Shown in pieces: positions 7,972 through 15,846 of a stretch of 53,356 bases of DNA. Numbering within the stretch: the first letter of the stretch is position 1; each line of letters starts with the position of its first letter. The stretch spans positions 1 to 53,356 of the forward strand of contig JAOAGR010000007.1 of assembly GCA_026415655.1 (NCBI GenBank), in the 5' to 3' direction. The stretch comes from Candidatus Dojkabacteria bacterium (lineage in GTDB: Bacteria; Patescibacteriota; Dojkabacteria; JAOAGR01). The notes under the pieces were generated by a model. That model was not told the origin of the DNA. It did not search any database and worked only from the letters and a program-made list of their open reading frames with translations. Position numbers and translations under genes: made by a program.

Positions 7972-8416
7972 GATAAACATGAGTATGATACAACCAATGT
8001 CAAATTTTGACAAGTATCAGAAATTTAAAATCCAGCTTACGCAATATTCTTCTCTCAGAAAAGGAATCATCGGCATTATCACTAAAGCATTAATTCTTCT
8101 TACCTAAATGGATTATGACAGCCAAATATGTTCTTATTTTGACCTTTATTGCAAATGTATCAGATTAAAATTGTATAATATAAAGCTTGGGTATTGTTTA
8201 ATATCTCACAAAGAATCAACTTTAAAAGTTTGTCCTTAATTATATTGAGAGATATATTTTAGAATATTGTTATAATAACTATTAGATGTTTAAAGGACTT
8301 AATTTTATCAATTAATGTTGGTTTAAAGCCCTTTTCTGAAATTACTAAATCCATCATTTAATTATAAGATCGTAAATATATTATGATAAAATGAAAATAT
8401 TACAACAAATTTTCTC
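7972..8416. other. Non-coding spacer between tRNA-Lys and the XRE gene
   Basis: No gene is seen. Near 7996-8011 a near-palindrome (TGTCAAATTTTGACA) includes a TTGACA reading towards the tRNA and might be its -35 element. The remainder is AT-rich without recognised motifs. Confidence 0.45.
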
Positions 8417-8884
8417 ATGGAAAACGACAAAAATTTGGAAATTAAAAAATTTTATAAAAATATAGGTAGAAAAATTAGGCATGTAATAAAATTGTTTAAA
8501 TGTAAAAGAAATGCTCTAGCGAATTATTTAGGTATAAAAAAAATAACACTTTTTCAGTACGAATCAGCAAAAAGACATATTGATATCTATAAACTCAAAA
8601 AAATATCTGAGTTTTTCGAGTTACCGATCGATTTTTTCATTACAGAAAACTACTCGCCGTCACAACACATAAATATAAACAAAAACACACAGAAAGTATT
8701 TGAATCATACAACTACATACCTGATTACAATCTCCAAGAAAATCTTGAATTTGCCTTAGAAATAGCATTAAAAACTTATTTTAAGGGTCAAAAATTTTCA
8801 CCAGAGAACGCGAATATCCTGACACAAAAGATACTACAAGAAGTAAAAAAGATATCCTCCTCAACACCTAAAGATTCTCTATAA
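8417..8884 (+). CDS. XRE-family helix-turn-helix regulator
   Basis: This 155-residue protein has an N-terminal HTH_XRE domain at about residues 13-72: IGRKIRHVIKLFKCKRNALA, NYLGIKKITLFQYESAKR and KKISEFFELPIDFF, matching the five-helix Cro/C1 plan in which the second and third helices read DNA. The C-terminal half (about 85-150) is helical and not recognised; it may mediate dimerisation. It stands alone in the accessory region, 55 bases before the promoter of the next gene. A target cannot be named. The palindrome at the cas9 promoter is one thing it could bind, but that is speculation. Confidence 0.8.
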   Translation: MENDKNLEIKKFYKNIGRKIRHVIKLFKCKRNALANYLGIKKITLFQYESAKRHIDIYKLKKISEFFELPIDFFITENYSPSQHININKNTQKVFESYNYIPDYNLQENLEFALEIALKTYFKGQKFSPENANILTQKILQEVKKISSSTPKDSL

Positions 8885-8904
8885 ATCGGTATAAATCACA
8901 ACTG

Positions 8905-8933
8905 TTGACAGACGTATACAAAATATCTAATAT
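8905..8933 (+). promoter_or_regulatory. Sigma-70 type promoter for the Pro/Gln-rich protein
   Basis: A consensus TTGACA at 8905-8910 and TAATAT at 8928-8933 are separated by exactly 17 bases. This is the best complete promoter in the window. It places the transcription start at about 8939-8941, either on the TTG at 8939 or within a few bases of the ATG at 8945. Confidence 0.7.
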
Positions 8934-8944
8934 GATTATTGACC

Positions 8945-9670
8945 ATGTCAGATCAAAATAATAACACAATAAATCTACAACAATTTATGGCACAGTATGG
9001 TGCTACTACTACAGAGTCAACATCGTCTGGTGTTCAACCAGCCAGTCCAATACAATCATCTCAACCAGTATCTAATGATCCATTCGCGGTAAATGATGGT
9101 AGAAATGTGCCTCAACCAGTTGCTCAACAAAGTCCAGCCCCAACTCAAGCAGCACCACAGCAACCAATGCAACAGCCAGCAACAACACCACAGGCAGGTG
9201 GTCAAATGCCAAGTTCGCTTCCTATGATGGCAGCTCCCGCCAATCAACCAAGGCAGGTACCTTATGATCCAAATATATTAAACCAGCTTGTTCCTTTGGT
9301 TAATAGAAAATATAGGCCAAGTGTTTTTCGTGAATACATGAAACAAAATAATTTTCCAATCGATCCTCAAATGGATCAGGAATTGAACATGGCAGGTCCT
9401 GATATAAGTGAAGAAGTTTTCCAATTTGAACTAGCAAGACTTTATAATAAAGTAGAGGTTGATATTTATGATTATATTATGAAATATCTTCCTGAGGATA
9501 AGAAACCAGAGTTTATGCAAATTGCAAATAACCCAAATGCTGCACCAAACGATCCAAATATCGTACAGAAGATTCAACAATTTTTACTACAAAATATACC
9601 TAACGTACAACAATTAATAGCTGATTACTTTTACAATATAACTATTCAGTATTTGATGGGAAGATTTTGA
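8945..9670 (+). CDS. Pro/Gln-rich N-terminus with a conserved-looking helical C-terminal domain, unknown
   Basis: The protein has 241 residues from ATG 8945; a TTG two codons earlier (8939) is an alternative start. Residues 1-100 are low complexity, rich in Gln, Pro, Ala, Ser and Thr, and probably disordered. Residues 105-241 (from DPNILNQLVPLVNRKYRPSV) are ordered and helical, rich in acidic, aromatic and Gln residues. There is no signal peptide or membrane segment. I do not recognise the family. It has its own strong promoter and its own intrinsic terminator, so it is a single-gene transcript and probably well expressed. That suggests a structural or RNA/protein-binding role rather than a rare enzyme, but this is inference. 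Confidence 0.8.
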   Translation: MSDQNNNTINLQQFMAQYGATTTESTSSGVQPASPIQSSQPVSNDPFAVNDGRNVPQPVAQQSPAPTQAAPQQPMQQPATTPQAGGQMPSSLPMMAAPANQPRQVPYDPNILNQLVPLVNRKYRPSVFREYMKQNNFPIDPQMDQELNMAGPDISEEVFQFELARLYNKVEVDIYDYIMKYLPEDKKPEFMQIANNPNAAPNDPNIVQKIQQFLLQNIPNVQQLIADYFYNITIQYLMGRF

Positions 9671-9692
9671 TATAAAGTTAAATTAAATAGGT

Positions 9693-9722
9693 AAAAAGGA
9701 CCTCAAATCGAGGTCCTTTTTT
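9693..9722 (+). terminator. Rho-independent terminator
   Basis: GGACCTC (9698-9704), loop AAATC and GAGGTCC (9710-9716) are followed by six T residues and preceded by five A residues. The A-run extends the stem to 12 bp and makes the element usable from both strands. It ends the transcript of the gene stopping at 9670. Confidence 0.92.
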
Positions 9723-9882
9723 ATTTCTTGTTATCCTTAGGAAAAAAGTTTTTTGTCTTCATATAAGAATTTTTTTATTTACTAACTAGACTTTAAGGTT
9801 CTGTATACGATATAAACTTTACTAGATCTGATTTTAAAATCCTAAACGAATGTAAAGTTAGTTTAAATAGAAAAGAAAAAAT

Positions 9883-11331
9883 TCAGATGATTTTTCTGAT
9901 TTCAAATGCCGATGAATCTTTTTCTCCAAATGATGAATAAGAACTAATAATCACAATAACATTATCTCCTCTTTTAATCAAATGTTTTTCTAGTGCATCT
10001 TGAATCATATAACTAATCATTTCTTGTCTATTTATAAGATTGTCAGGAATAAACATAGGTTTTATGCCTCTAGACATCAATAAGTGTCTTCTTTTTGATG
10101 GATCAGGTGTATATGCATAAATTGGTATATTTGTTGGAATTTTGGAAATAATTCTTGCAGTAAATCCAGCCCGTGTATACATAAGTATAGCCCCGGTATC
10201 AATACTATTTATTGCATCTTTTACTGAATTGACGACGGTGATAGCTCTGATAGCAACTTCATCATTTTTTTCCGGGTTAAATTCTGTGATAAGTTTGTAA
10301 TCTAAATAAAACGTATCATTCAATTTTCTGCTTTTATAAAGTTGCAAAAAATACTCCTCTGCAACTCTTGCAGTTTTAGACATGGTTTCAACTGCTTCTA
10401 TAGGATACTTTCCAGTCGATGTTTCGGCAGATGTCATTATGGCATCGGTATTATCTAAAACAGCATTAGCAACATCACTGACCTCGGCACGTGTTGCGGA
10501 CGGATTATTTACCATCGACTCTAACATGTGTGTAGCTACTATCACTGGCTTTGCCACCTCTCTACATCTACGAATAAACTCTTTTTGTAATATTGGTATC
10601 ACCTCAAAAGGCATTTCGACACCAAGATCACCTCTAGCAACCATGATACCGTAAACGTTTTTCAAAATTTCATCAAAATTTTGTACTCCAAGTGGATCTT
10701 CTATCTTCGCTATTATTTCTATATCAGTACCCTTAATCATTTCTTTAATGGCATTTACATCATTGACATCGCGGATAAAAGAACCAGCTATAAAATCCAC
10801 ACCGACCTCAATACCAGCCTTGATATCCTTTTTGTCTTTTTCAGTCAGAGGATCAAAACTCAATTTTGTACCTGGAGTGTTGACAGTTTTGAGTCTCTTT
10901 AGAACCGAATTATTTTCAACAACACAAAATATGCGTGTACCTTCTATTTTCTCGACTTTTAATCTTACTTTACCATCATCTATGTATATCGGAGCACCTG
11001 GTTTTATATCAAGATGTAAATTTTCATAACTAACGATAATATCACCAAACTCGTTTTCCCTTGTATTTAAGACCAATACTTCGCCTGCTTTTAATGTACG
11101 ATCTTCGCCTATATCCGATATTCGGATTTTATGTCCCTTTAGATCAAGCATTATAGCTACCTCATCAGTGATTTCTCTAATAAGTGTAGTAACTCTTTTT
11201 ATCTCATCTGCATCAGCAAAAGAGGCATTGATACGTGCTACACTCATTCCTCGATCTACTAGTGCTTTTATAACATCAGGATCCCATGTGGATGGACCTA
11301 TAGTACAAACTATTTTAGTTCTTGGTTTCAT
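9883..11331 (-). CDS. pyk: Pyruvate kinase
   Basis: The enzyme transfers phosphate from phosphoenolpyruvate to ADP, the last ATP-forming step of glycolysis. The 482 residues cover the TIM barrel with inserted B domain (about 71-170) and the C-terminal domain (about 345-482). Key residues are present: Arg33, Asn35 and Ser37 in VARINASF, Asp63 and Lys65 in LDLKGHKIR, Lys209 and Glu211 in IAKIED, Asp235 in VARGDLG, and Thr267 in ATHMLESM. The usual NFSHG and DTKGPEIR loops are altered here to NASFA and DLKGHKIR. It is the last gene of the nusA-rnpM-recF-prmC-pyk string, 31 bases after prmC. A TAATAT hexamer 6 nt before its ATG suggests it also has its own start site. Confidence 0.95.
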   Translation of the reverse strand: MKPRTKIVCTIGPSTWDPDVIKALVDRGMSVARINASFADADEIKRVTTLIREITDEVAIMLDLKGHKIRISDIGEDRTLKAGEVLVLNTRENEFGDIIVSYENLHLDIKPGAPIYIDDGKVRLKVEKIEGTRIFCVVENNSVLKRLKTVNTPGTKLSFDPLTEKDKKDIKAGIEVGVDFIAGSFIRDVNDVNAIKEMIKGTDIEIIAKIEDPLGVQNFDEILKNVYGIMVARGDLGVEMPFEVIPILQKEFIRRCREVAKPVIVATHMLESMVNNPSATRAEVSDVANAVLDNTDAIMTSAETSTGKYPIEAVETMSKTARVAEEYFLQLYKSRKLNDTFYLDYKLITEFNPEKNDEVAIRAITVVNSVKDAINSIDTGAILMYTRAGFTARIISKIPTNIPIYAYTPDPSKRRHLLMSRGIKPMFIPDNLINRQEMISYMIQDALEKHLIKRGDNVIVIISSYSSFGEKDSSAFEIRKII

Positions 11332-11362
11332 GAAAGAATATTAATTTTTTTAATCATATATT

Positions 11363-12067
11363 TCAAATAACTATTATCTCCCCATTATCAATTTCCAAAA
11401 AAGATCTTTTAATATTTTCACTTTTTTTAATTTTATTTAATAACTCTGTTATTAATTCGTCACCGTTCATACCACCAAACAAAGCAATATGTGGTTCGTA
11501 TTTATATACACTATTTGGCAATTTACGTGAATTTGGGATATATGGCAAATTAGCAACTATCATACAGTCTGATAAATTTTCGAATTCCAAATCACGAAAA
11601 TCTGTATGTATCAGCTTAATCTTATTTTGTAATTTATATTCTGTAATATTAATATTTGCGACATCTAGCGCATCTTTTGAGATATCAATACCGTAAAACG
11701 AAATATCTCTATCACGAAGCTGATCTGCTAAATAGATAGCGATACATCCAGACCCAGTACCGATATCTAATACACACCGCACATTATCTTGTGAGGCAAT
11801 ATACTCTAAAGACAATTTCGCAAGTTCCAATGTTTCCTGCCTTGGTATAAGTACTCTATTATCCACATACAGTTGACACTCACCAAATTCGGCAAGATTA
11901 AATATGTATTCAATCGGTTCATCAGCTTTTAATCTAACAAAGATTTCCTCCAAGGTAAGTCTATATTCAACTTTGTGAAAATACTTGATAATAAAGTTAG
12001 TGTATTGTACACGCAAATATTCTGGCAAAAAATCCAACTTTTTATAAATATCTAAGAAATCGAGCAT
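11363..12067 (-). CDS. prmC: Release factor glutamine N5-methyltransferase
   Basis: PrmC methylates the GGQ glutamine of release factors using S-adenosylmethionine. At 234 residues it is shorter than most (about 280), mainly in the N-terminal helical domain. Residues 71-80 show RVLIPRQETL, the substrate-side motif. Motif I is VLDIGTGSGCIAIYLA (99-114) and the acidic strand end is GIDIS. The catalytic tetrapeptide reads NLPY (173-176) instead of the family's usual NPPY. This is typical of some related N6-adenine methyltransferases, so specificity could be questioned, but the VLIPR motif and context favour PrmC. Its start overlaps the end of recF by 26 bases. Confidence 0.9.
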   Translation of the reverse strand: MLDFLDIYKKLDFLPEYLRVQYTNFIIKYFHKVEYRLTLEEIFVRLKADEPIEYIFNLAEFGECQLYVDNRVLIPRQETLELAKLSLEYIASQDNVRCVLDIGTGSGCIAIYLADQLRDRDISFYGIDISKDALDVANINITEYKLQNKIKLIHTDFRDLEFENLSDCMIVANLPYIPNSRKLPNSVYKYEPHIALFGGMNGDELITELLNKIKKSENIKRSFLEIDNGEIIVI

Positions 12068-13166
12068 CTGCTTGTAGATTTATTTTCGCAATTTTGTACT
12101 TGCTATCAAGATTGTAATCAACCCCTGTAATAAATGTTTGTATCCGTTTTTGCAAAATAAAATCAATAATCATATTTTCGTTTTCCTTATCTAGTTCTGA
12201 AAAAATGTCATCAAATAATAATATTGGATAGTTACCCGTTCTATTCTTAAACAGTTCTGCTATCGACATAAGCAAAAATAACATACCAACACGCTGCTGC
12301 CCACGCGAGCCAAAATCGGATAATTTAATAAAATCATTATTTGGCAAGACACATATATAAATTTCCCATAAATCACGGTGTATACCTTTTGTTGTAGTCT
12401 TTTTTTCTAAATCTATATTGAAAAATTCACGTAGTTTCTGAAGATAAGTATAGCTTAAATCTTCCTCAAAGATATCGTCAGTATTTATGCTAGGGATATA
12501 TCTTATTCTGAAACGATATCTTGTGTTTTGATTAGACAACTTTTCTAGTTCATCATTTAACATTTCAAAAAAACACTTCCTCTCTTCTATTATTTTTACT
12601 CCGTACTGAACTAGATTCTCAGTCCATATTTTCATCTGTAAGTCATATTTTTTGTCATATTTTTCAAGTAATTTATTTCTGTTTTTCAAAGATCTTTTGT
12701 AACTACGTAAGGCCAAATAATATGATGGACTCAATTGTTCTATTAAATTATCTATATAATCTCGTTTCTTAGCTGGAGAAGTATTTATTATTTTTATTAC
12801 ATCAGGACTAAACCATATACTAGGTACTCTACCCACAAATTTTGTGATGGAACATTTTTTATTGTTGTGGTAAAGATTTTTTTTTCTTTGAACGGCGTCT
12901 ATCTCAAAAAGATGGTTAATATAAATTTCATCTTTTTCTATAATTGACTTAACCCTAGTAAAATTGGATTCACTTTGTAAGCTTACCAAATCAAAAACAC
13001 TTTTTGCTCTAGATGATCTACCTTGAGTCACACACATAAGTGCTTCTAAAAAATTTGTTTTACCTGCACCATTTGGCGAAAAAATATAGTATAACTGTTC
13101 TTCGATATCCAAACTAACTTTCTTAAAATTTCTAAAATGTGAAATGTTAATGTGTATGATTTTCAT
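12042..13166 (-). CDS. recF: DNA replication/repair protein RecF
   Basis: RecF is an SMC-like ATPase that recognises gapped DNA and helps load RecA with RecO and RecR. The 374 residues include Walker A (SPNGAGKTNFLEA, Lys36-Thr37, with Ser at the usual first Gly), the ABC-type signature DFGSRGQQR, and Walker B ILLFDDIFSELD, each typical of RecF. It overlaps rnpM at its start (20 bases) and prmC at its end. In many bacteria recF sits beside dnaN, so its place in a nusA operon is a different arrangement. Confidence 0.95.
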   Translation of the reverse strand: MKIIHINISHFRNFKKVSLDIEEQLYYIFSPNGAGKTNFLEALMCVTQGRSSRAKSVFDLVSLQSESNFTRVKSIIEKDEIYINHLFEIDAVQRKKNLYHNNKKCSITKFVGRVPSIWFSPDVIKIINTSPAKKRDYIDNLIEQLSPSYYLALRSYKRSLKNRNKLLEKYDKKYDLQMKIWTENLVQYGVKIIEERKCFFEMLNDELEKLSNQNTRYRFRIRYIPSINTDDIFEEDLSYTYLQKLREFFNIDLEKKTTTKGIHRDLWEIYICVLPNNDFIKLSDFGSRGQQRVGMLFLLMSIAELFKNRTGNYPILLFDDIFSELDKENENMIIDFILQKRIQTFITGVDYNLDSKYKIAKINLQADARFLRYL

Positions 13167-13434
13167 TTATGTAAGCGACTAATTCTAGTTCTAATTTTTT
13201 TAATTCTATATCACTGAAATTTTTTCTTAAAGATTTGGACAATAATCTTCCATGTTTTTTCATAATAATATTTATACTTTCCAAATCTGGAAAGATGTAA
13301 CAACCTCTACCTGGTAGATTTTGTTTTTTGTCTAATGATAGATTACCGTTCTTATCACAAGCAATTCTAATTAACTCATACTTTGGATACTTTTTTCGTG
13401 TAGCTATACATGTACGTATAGGTATATGTTCCAT
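13147..13434 (-). CDS. rnpM: YlxR/RnpM RNA-binding protein (DUF448)
   Basis: This is a 95-residue member of the YlxR family, small RNA-binding proteins linked to RNase P modulation in Bacillus and normally found directly after nusA. The family marks are PIRTCIATRKKYPKYELIRI at residues 5-24 and PGRGCYIFPD at 41-50, followed by the C-terminal helix pair (SKSLRKNFSDIELKK). It follows nusA after 42 bases and overlaps recF. A TATTAT hexamer lies 5 nt before the ATG, so an internal leaderless start is possible. Confidence 0.93.
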   Translation of the reverse strand: MEHIPIRTCIATRKKYPKYELIRIACDKNGNLSLDKKQNLPGRGCYIFPDLESINIIMKKHGRLLSKSLRKNFSDIELKKLELELVAYINENHTH

Positions 13435-13476
13435 TCAATATAATAATCAATACAAATCTTATACTCTAAAATTTAA

Positions 13477-14622
13477 TTACTCATCACTTGAGTTTTCTCT
13501 ATTTTTCTTTGATTTCTTAATTATTTTCTTGAATTTAAAATTCTCAAACTCTTCTTTATTGTTAGTAATATCTATTTTGTACCCAGTCAATTTAACAGCT
13601 AACCTAACATTTTGTCCATCTTTACCTATAGCCAGAGAGAACATATCATCAGAGACAAGTACTACCGCCGCCTTTGATTTCTTCGCCATGCGAATATTCA
13701 TTATCCGTGCAGGTGACAAAGCATTAGCAATGTAAGTGGCAGGATCATCACTATATTGGATAATATCTATTTTTTCTGGATTTACTTCATTCATAATACT
13801 ATCAATCCTTGTTCCCTTTGGACCAACACAAGCTCCTATTGCATCGATCTTTTCGTTCTTGGATCTAACGGCAATCTTCGTACGTGAACCAGGTTCTCTA
13901 GCAATACTGACTATTTCTACAGAACCATTAGCAACTTCCGGTACCTCCATCTCAAAAATGGCTTTAATAAAATCTTCTGATGCTCTAGATAAAACCATTC
14001 TTTTATCATTTTCTGAATTTTGTAACTTCACAAGCAAAAATTTCTTTCTTTCTGAACTACGATAATTCTCACCAGGAATAGCCTCATAAATAGGCATTAT
14101 TGCTTCGACTTTATCTACCTCAACTCTTACATACCTACTATCCTTTCTTTGAATAACACCAACAACGATTTTACCTACCCTATCAACAAATTTAGATAAA
14201 GAAACATTTAGTTCCGCATCTCTCAATCCCTGTAAAAGTCTCTGAAATGCAGCTTTTGCTGCAATCCTACCAAAATTATCCGGAGTAACATCAATCATTA
14301 TGGTATCACCGGTTCTTAGTTTTGTGTCAATGAGTTTTGCCTGTGCTTCTGATATTTGAGTATTTGGATTTGATACAAGATCAACAACTTCTCGATTTGC
14401 CAATATTGATATCTCACCAGACTCTTGGTCGATTTCTACAGTGTAGGTCTTTAATTCTTCCGCTGTTAATTCTACACCCTCGTTCTCTTTTAGCCACCTC
14501 TTGTATGCGGTCAAATAAGCATTTTTAACTTGTTCTAAGACAGAACCTACATCTAATCCTCTTTCTTCCGCTATCTGATAAATAGCAGCTAAAAAATCTA
14601 TTTTTCCTATATCTTTTGACAT
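13477..14622 (-). CDS. nusA: Transcription termination/antitermination factor NusA
   Basis: NusA binds RNA polymerase and nascent RNA, affecting pausing, termination and antitermination. The 381-residue protein has the N-terminal polymerase-binding domain (about 1-130, EERGLDVGSVLEQVKNAYLT), the S1 domain, and two KH domains including GPKGTRIDSI and VSDDMFSLAIGKDGQNVRLA, then a basic tail (KKIIKKSKKNRENSS). There are no C-terminal acidic repeats, as in most non-proteobacterial NusA. It opens the leftward operon. The usual upstream rimP is missing and infB does not follow rnpM, so the classic cluster is broken up. A CATAAT hexamer 4 nt before the ATG hints at a very short or absent leader. Confidence 0.97.
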   Translation of the reverse strand: MSKDIGKIDFLAAIYQIAEERGLDVGSVLEQVKNAYLTAYKRWLKENEGVELTAEELKTYTVEIDQESGEISILANREVVDLVSNPNTQISEAQAKLIDTKLRTGDTIMIDVTPDNFGRIAAKAAFQRLLQGLRDAELNVSLSKFVDRVGKIVVGVIQRKDSRYVRVEVDKVEAIMPIYEAIPGENYRSSERKKFLLVKLQNSENDKRMVLSRASEDFIKAIFEMEVPEVANGSVEIVSIAREPGSRTKIAVRSKNEKIDAIGACVGPKGTRIDSIMNEVNPEKIDIIQYSDDPATYIANALSPARIMNIRMAKKSKAAVVLVSDDMFSLAIGKDGQNVRLAVKLTGYKIDITNNKEEFENFKFKKIIKKSKKNRENSSDE

Positions 14623-14668
14623 ATTTATTATGTTTATTTTTTATATTCCGTATTTTATCATATCATAC

Positions 14669-15391
14669 ATGAGTAATCCCGTATATAAAATAGCAGTTGT
14701 TCGTGCTGTAAGAATAAGAAATATTACACTGAGACTCTTGCAAAAAGATTTAGTAGAACTCAAAGTACCCAAAAGAACCCCTCACAAACATATTCAAGAT
14801 TGGATTGAGAAAAATAGACAAGAGATCATTCAATCCATAAATACATTAACATCAAAGTCATATTTTGTGCATCTAGAAAACAATCAGCCAATACAGATGT
14901 TAGATAATCAATATACGTGTTTATTTAAATATTCTCAAAGAAACAAAGTTAATATTAGACACAATCTTATAATGTTTGAAATAAATGATACTTCTAATCT
15001 TTCCAAATTAATAAAAAAATTAGCTAAAAAAGTTTTAATAAATTTTGTAGAAAATATATCCAAAGAAATTGATATTTCATTTAATAAACTATACATTAAA
15101 GATAATGTATCAAATTGGGGAAGTTGTTCTTCAAAGAAAAATATTAATTTAAACTATAAAATTATTTTTTTACCTAAAGATCCAGCAAAATATATTGTCG
15201 TACACGAATTATGTCATATTGTACACATGAATCATAGTCCAAATTTTTGGAATTTAGTCGAGAAATTTATGCCTAATTATAAATTAATAAGGAAAACATT
15301 ACGTAACAAGTATAGAAATATAATTATCCAACCACCTCAAGAATTCATAAATGTAGACAAAACAGAAAATATTTATAAAATATATTCCTAA
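14669..15391 (+). CDS. YgjP-like zinc metallopeptidase (M48/WLM-type fold)
   Basis: This 240-residue protein belongs to the YgjP (DUF45) group of gluzincin-like peptidases. The metal site is VVHELCHIVHMNHSPNFW with His179, Glu180 and His183, and His189 in the downstream NHSPNFW motif that is the family's hallmark. The preceding SNWGSCSSKKNINLNYKI (about 148-165) is also characteristic. No signal peptide is visible. I chose ATG 14669 because the sequence from there (MSNPVYK) leads into the fold, whereas a start at 14630 would add 13 hydrophobic residues and lie 7 bases from the nusA start. It is divergent from nusA. The cellular substrate is unknown. Confidence 0.85.
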   Translation: MSNPVYKIAVVRAVRIRNITLRLLQKDLVELKVPKRTPHKHIQDWIEKNRQEIIQSINTLTSKSYFVHLENNQPIQMLDNQYTCLFKYSQRNKVNIRHNLIMFEINDTSNLSKLIKKLAKKVLINFVENISKEIDISFNKLYIKDNVSNWGSCSSKKNINLNYKIIFLPKDPAKYIVVHELCHIVHMNHSPNFWNLVEKFMPNYKLIRKTLRNKYRNIIIQPPQEFINVDKTENIYKIYS

Positions 15392-15393
15392 AA

Positions 15394-15840
15394 TCAAAAT
15401 CCAATCAATAACTTTTCTCCTAATTTTCTGTCTATTCCGCGAGAGTAAAAATAGTATAAGTCCTTATTTTTGATATTCTTAATTACCAGCCCATGACCTG
15501 CTTTTTGTACGTCACGATCATGAATGAACATACCGGGAGTGATGTTTGCCCTGGATTTTTCATCCATGACATAAACAACAATGTTCAATTCAGCTGAAAC
15601 CCCCTTCACTCCATTTGGTATATGCACCTCCACAGGCATCTCGCATTCAGATTTGTATAAGGCAATCTTAATATCTATATTTGACTCAACAGAAGGAGTC
15701 GAAAAAATAAACTTCATTTTCGTCTGAATTTTCTGATTACGAAGTTTTAGTCTGAATTTATAATCAGCACTTTTTGTTACCTTTAATTCACTATAATTTT
15801 GAATATTCTGGATGTCATTAATAATAATCTCATCTCTCAT
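15394..15840 (-). CDS. Minimal SufB/SufD-type beta-helix protein
   Basis: This is a 148-residue protein matching only the C-terminal end of the SufB/SufD core. The pattern TPGMFIHDRDVQKAGHG, then DLYYFYSRGIDRKLGEKLLI, corresponds to the family's P-x-L-x-I-x-x-x-D-V-x-x-x-H-G and YL-x-SRG-(I/L)-x-x-x-x-A signatures. Full SufD proteins have about 400 residues, so this is a very short form, probably a compact Fe-S scaffold partner, but no sufC or sufB is in the window. A TATAAT ends 5 nt before the ATG without a Shine-Dalgarno site. It lies 6 bases upstream of the stop of hisS on the same strand. The assignment of the fold is good; the function is inferred. Confidence 0.75.
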   Translation of the reverse strand: MRDEIIINDIQNIQNYSELKVTKSADYKFRLKLRNQKIQTKMKFIFSTPSVESNIDIKIALYKSECEMPVEVHIPNGVKGVSAELNIVVYVMDEKSRANITPGMFIHDRDVQKAGHGLVIKNIKNKDLYYFYSRGIDRKLGEKLLIGF

Positions 15841-15846
15841 AACCTA

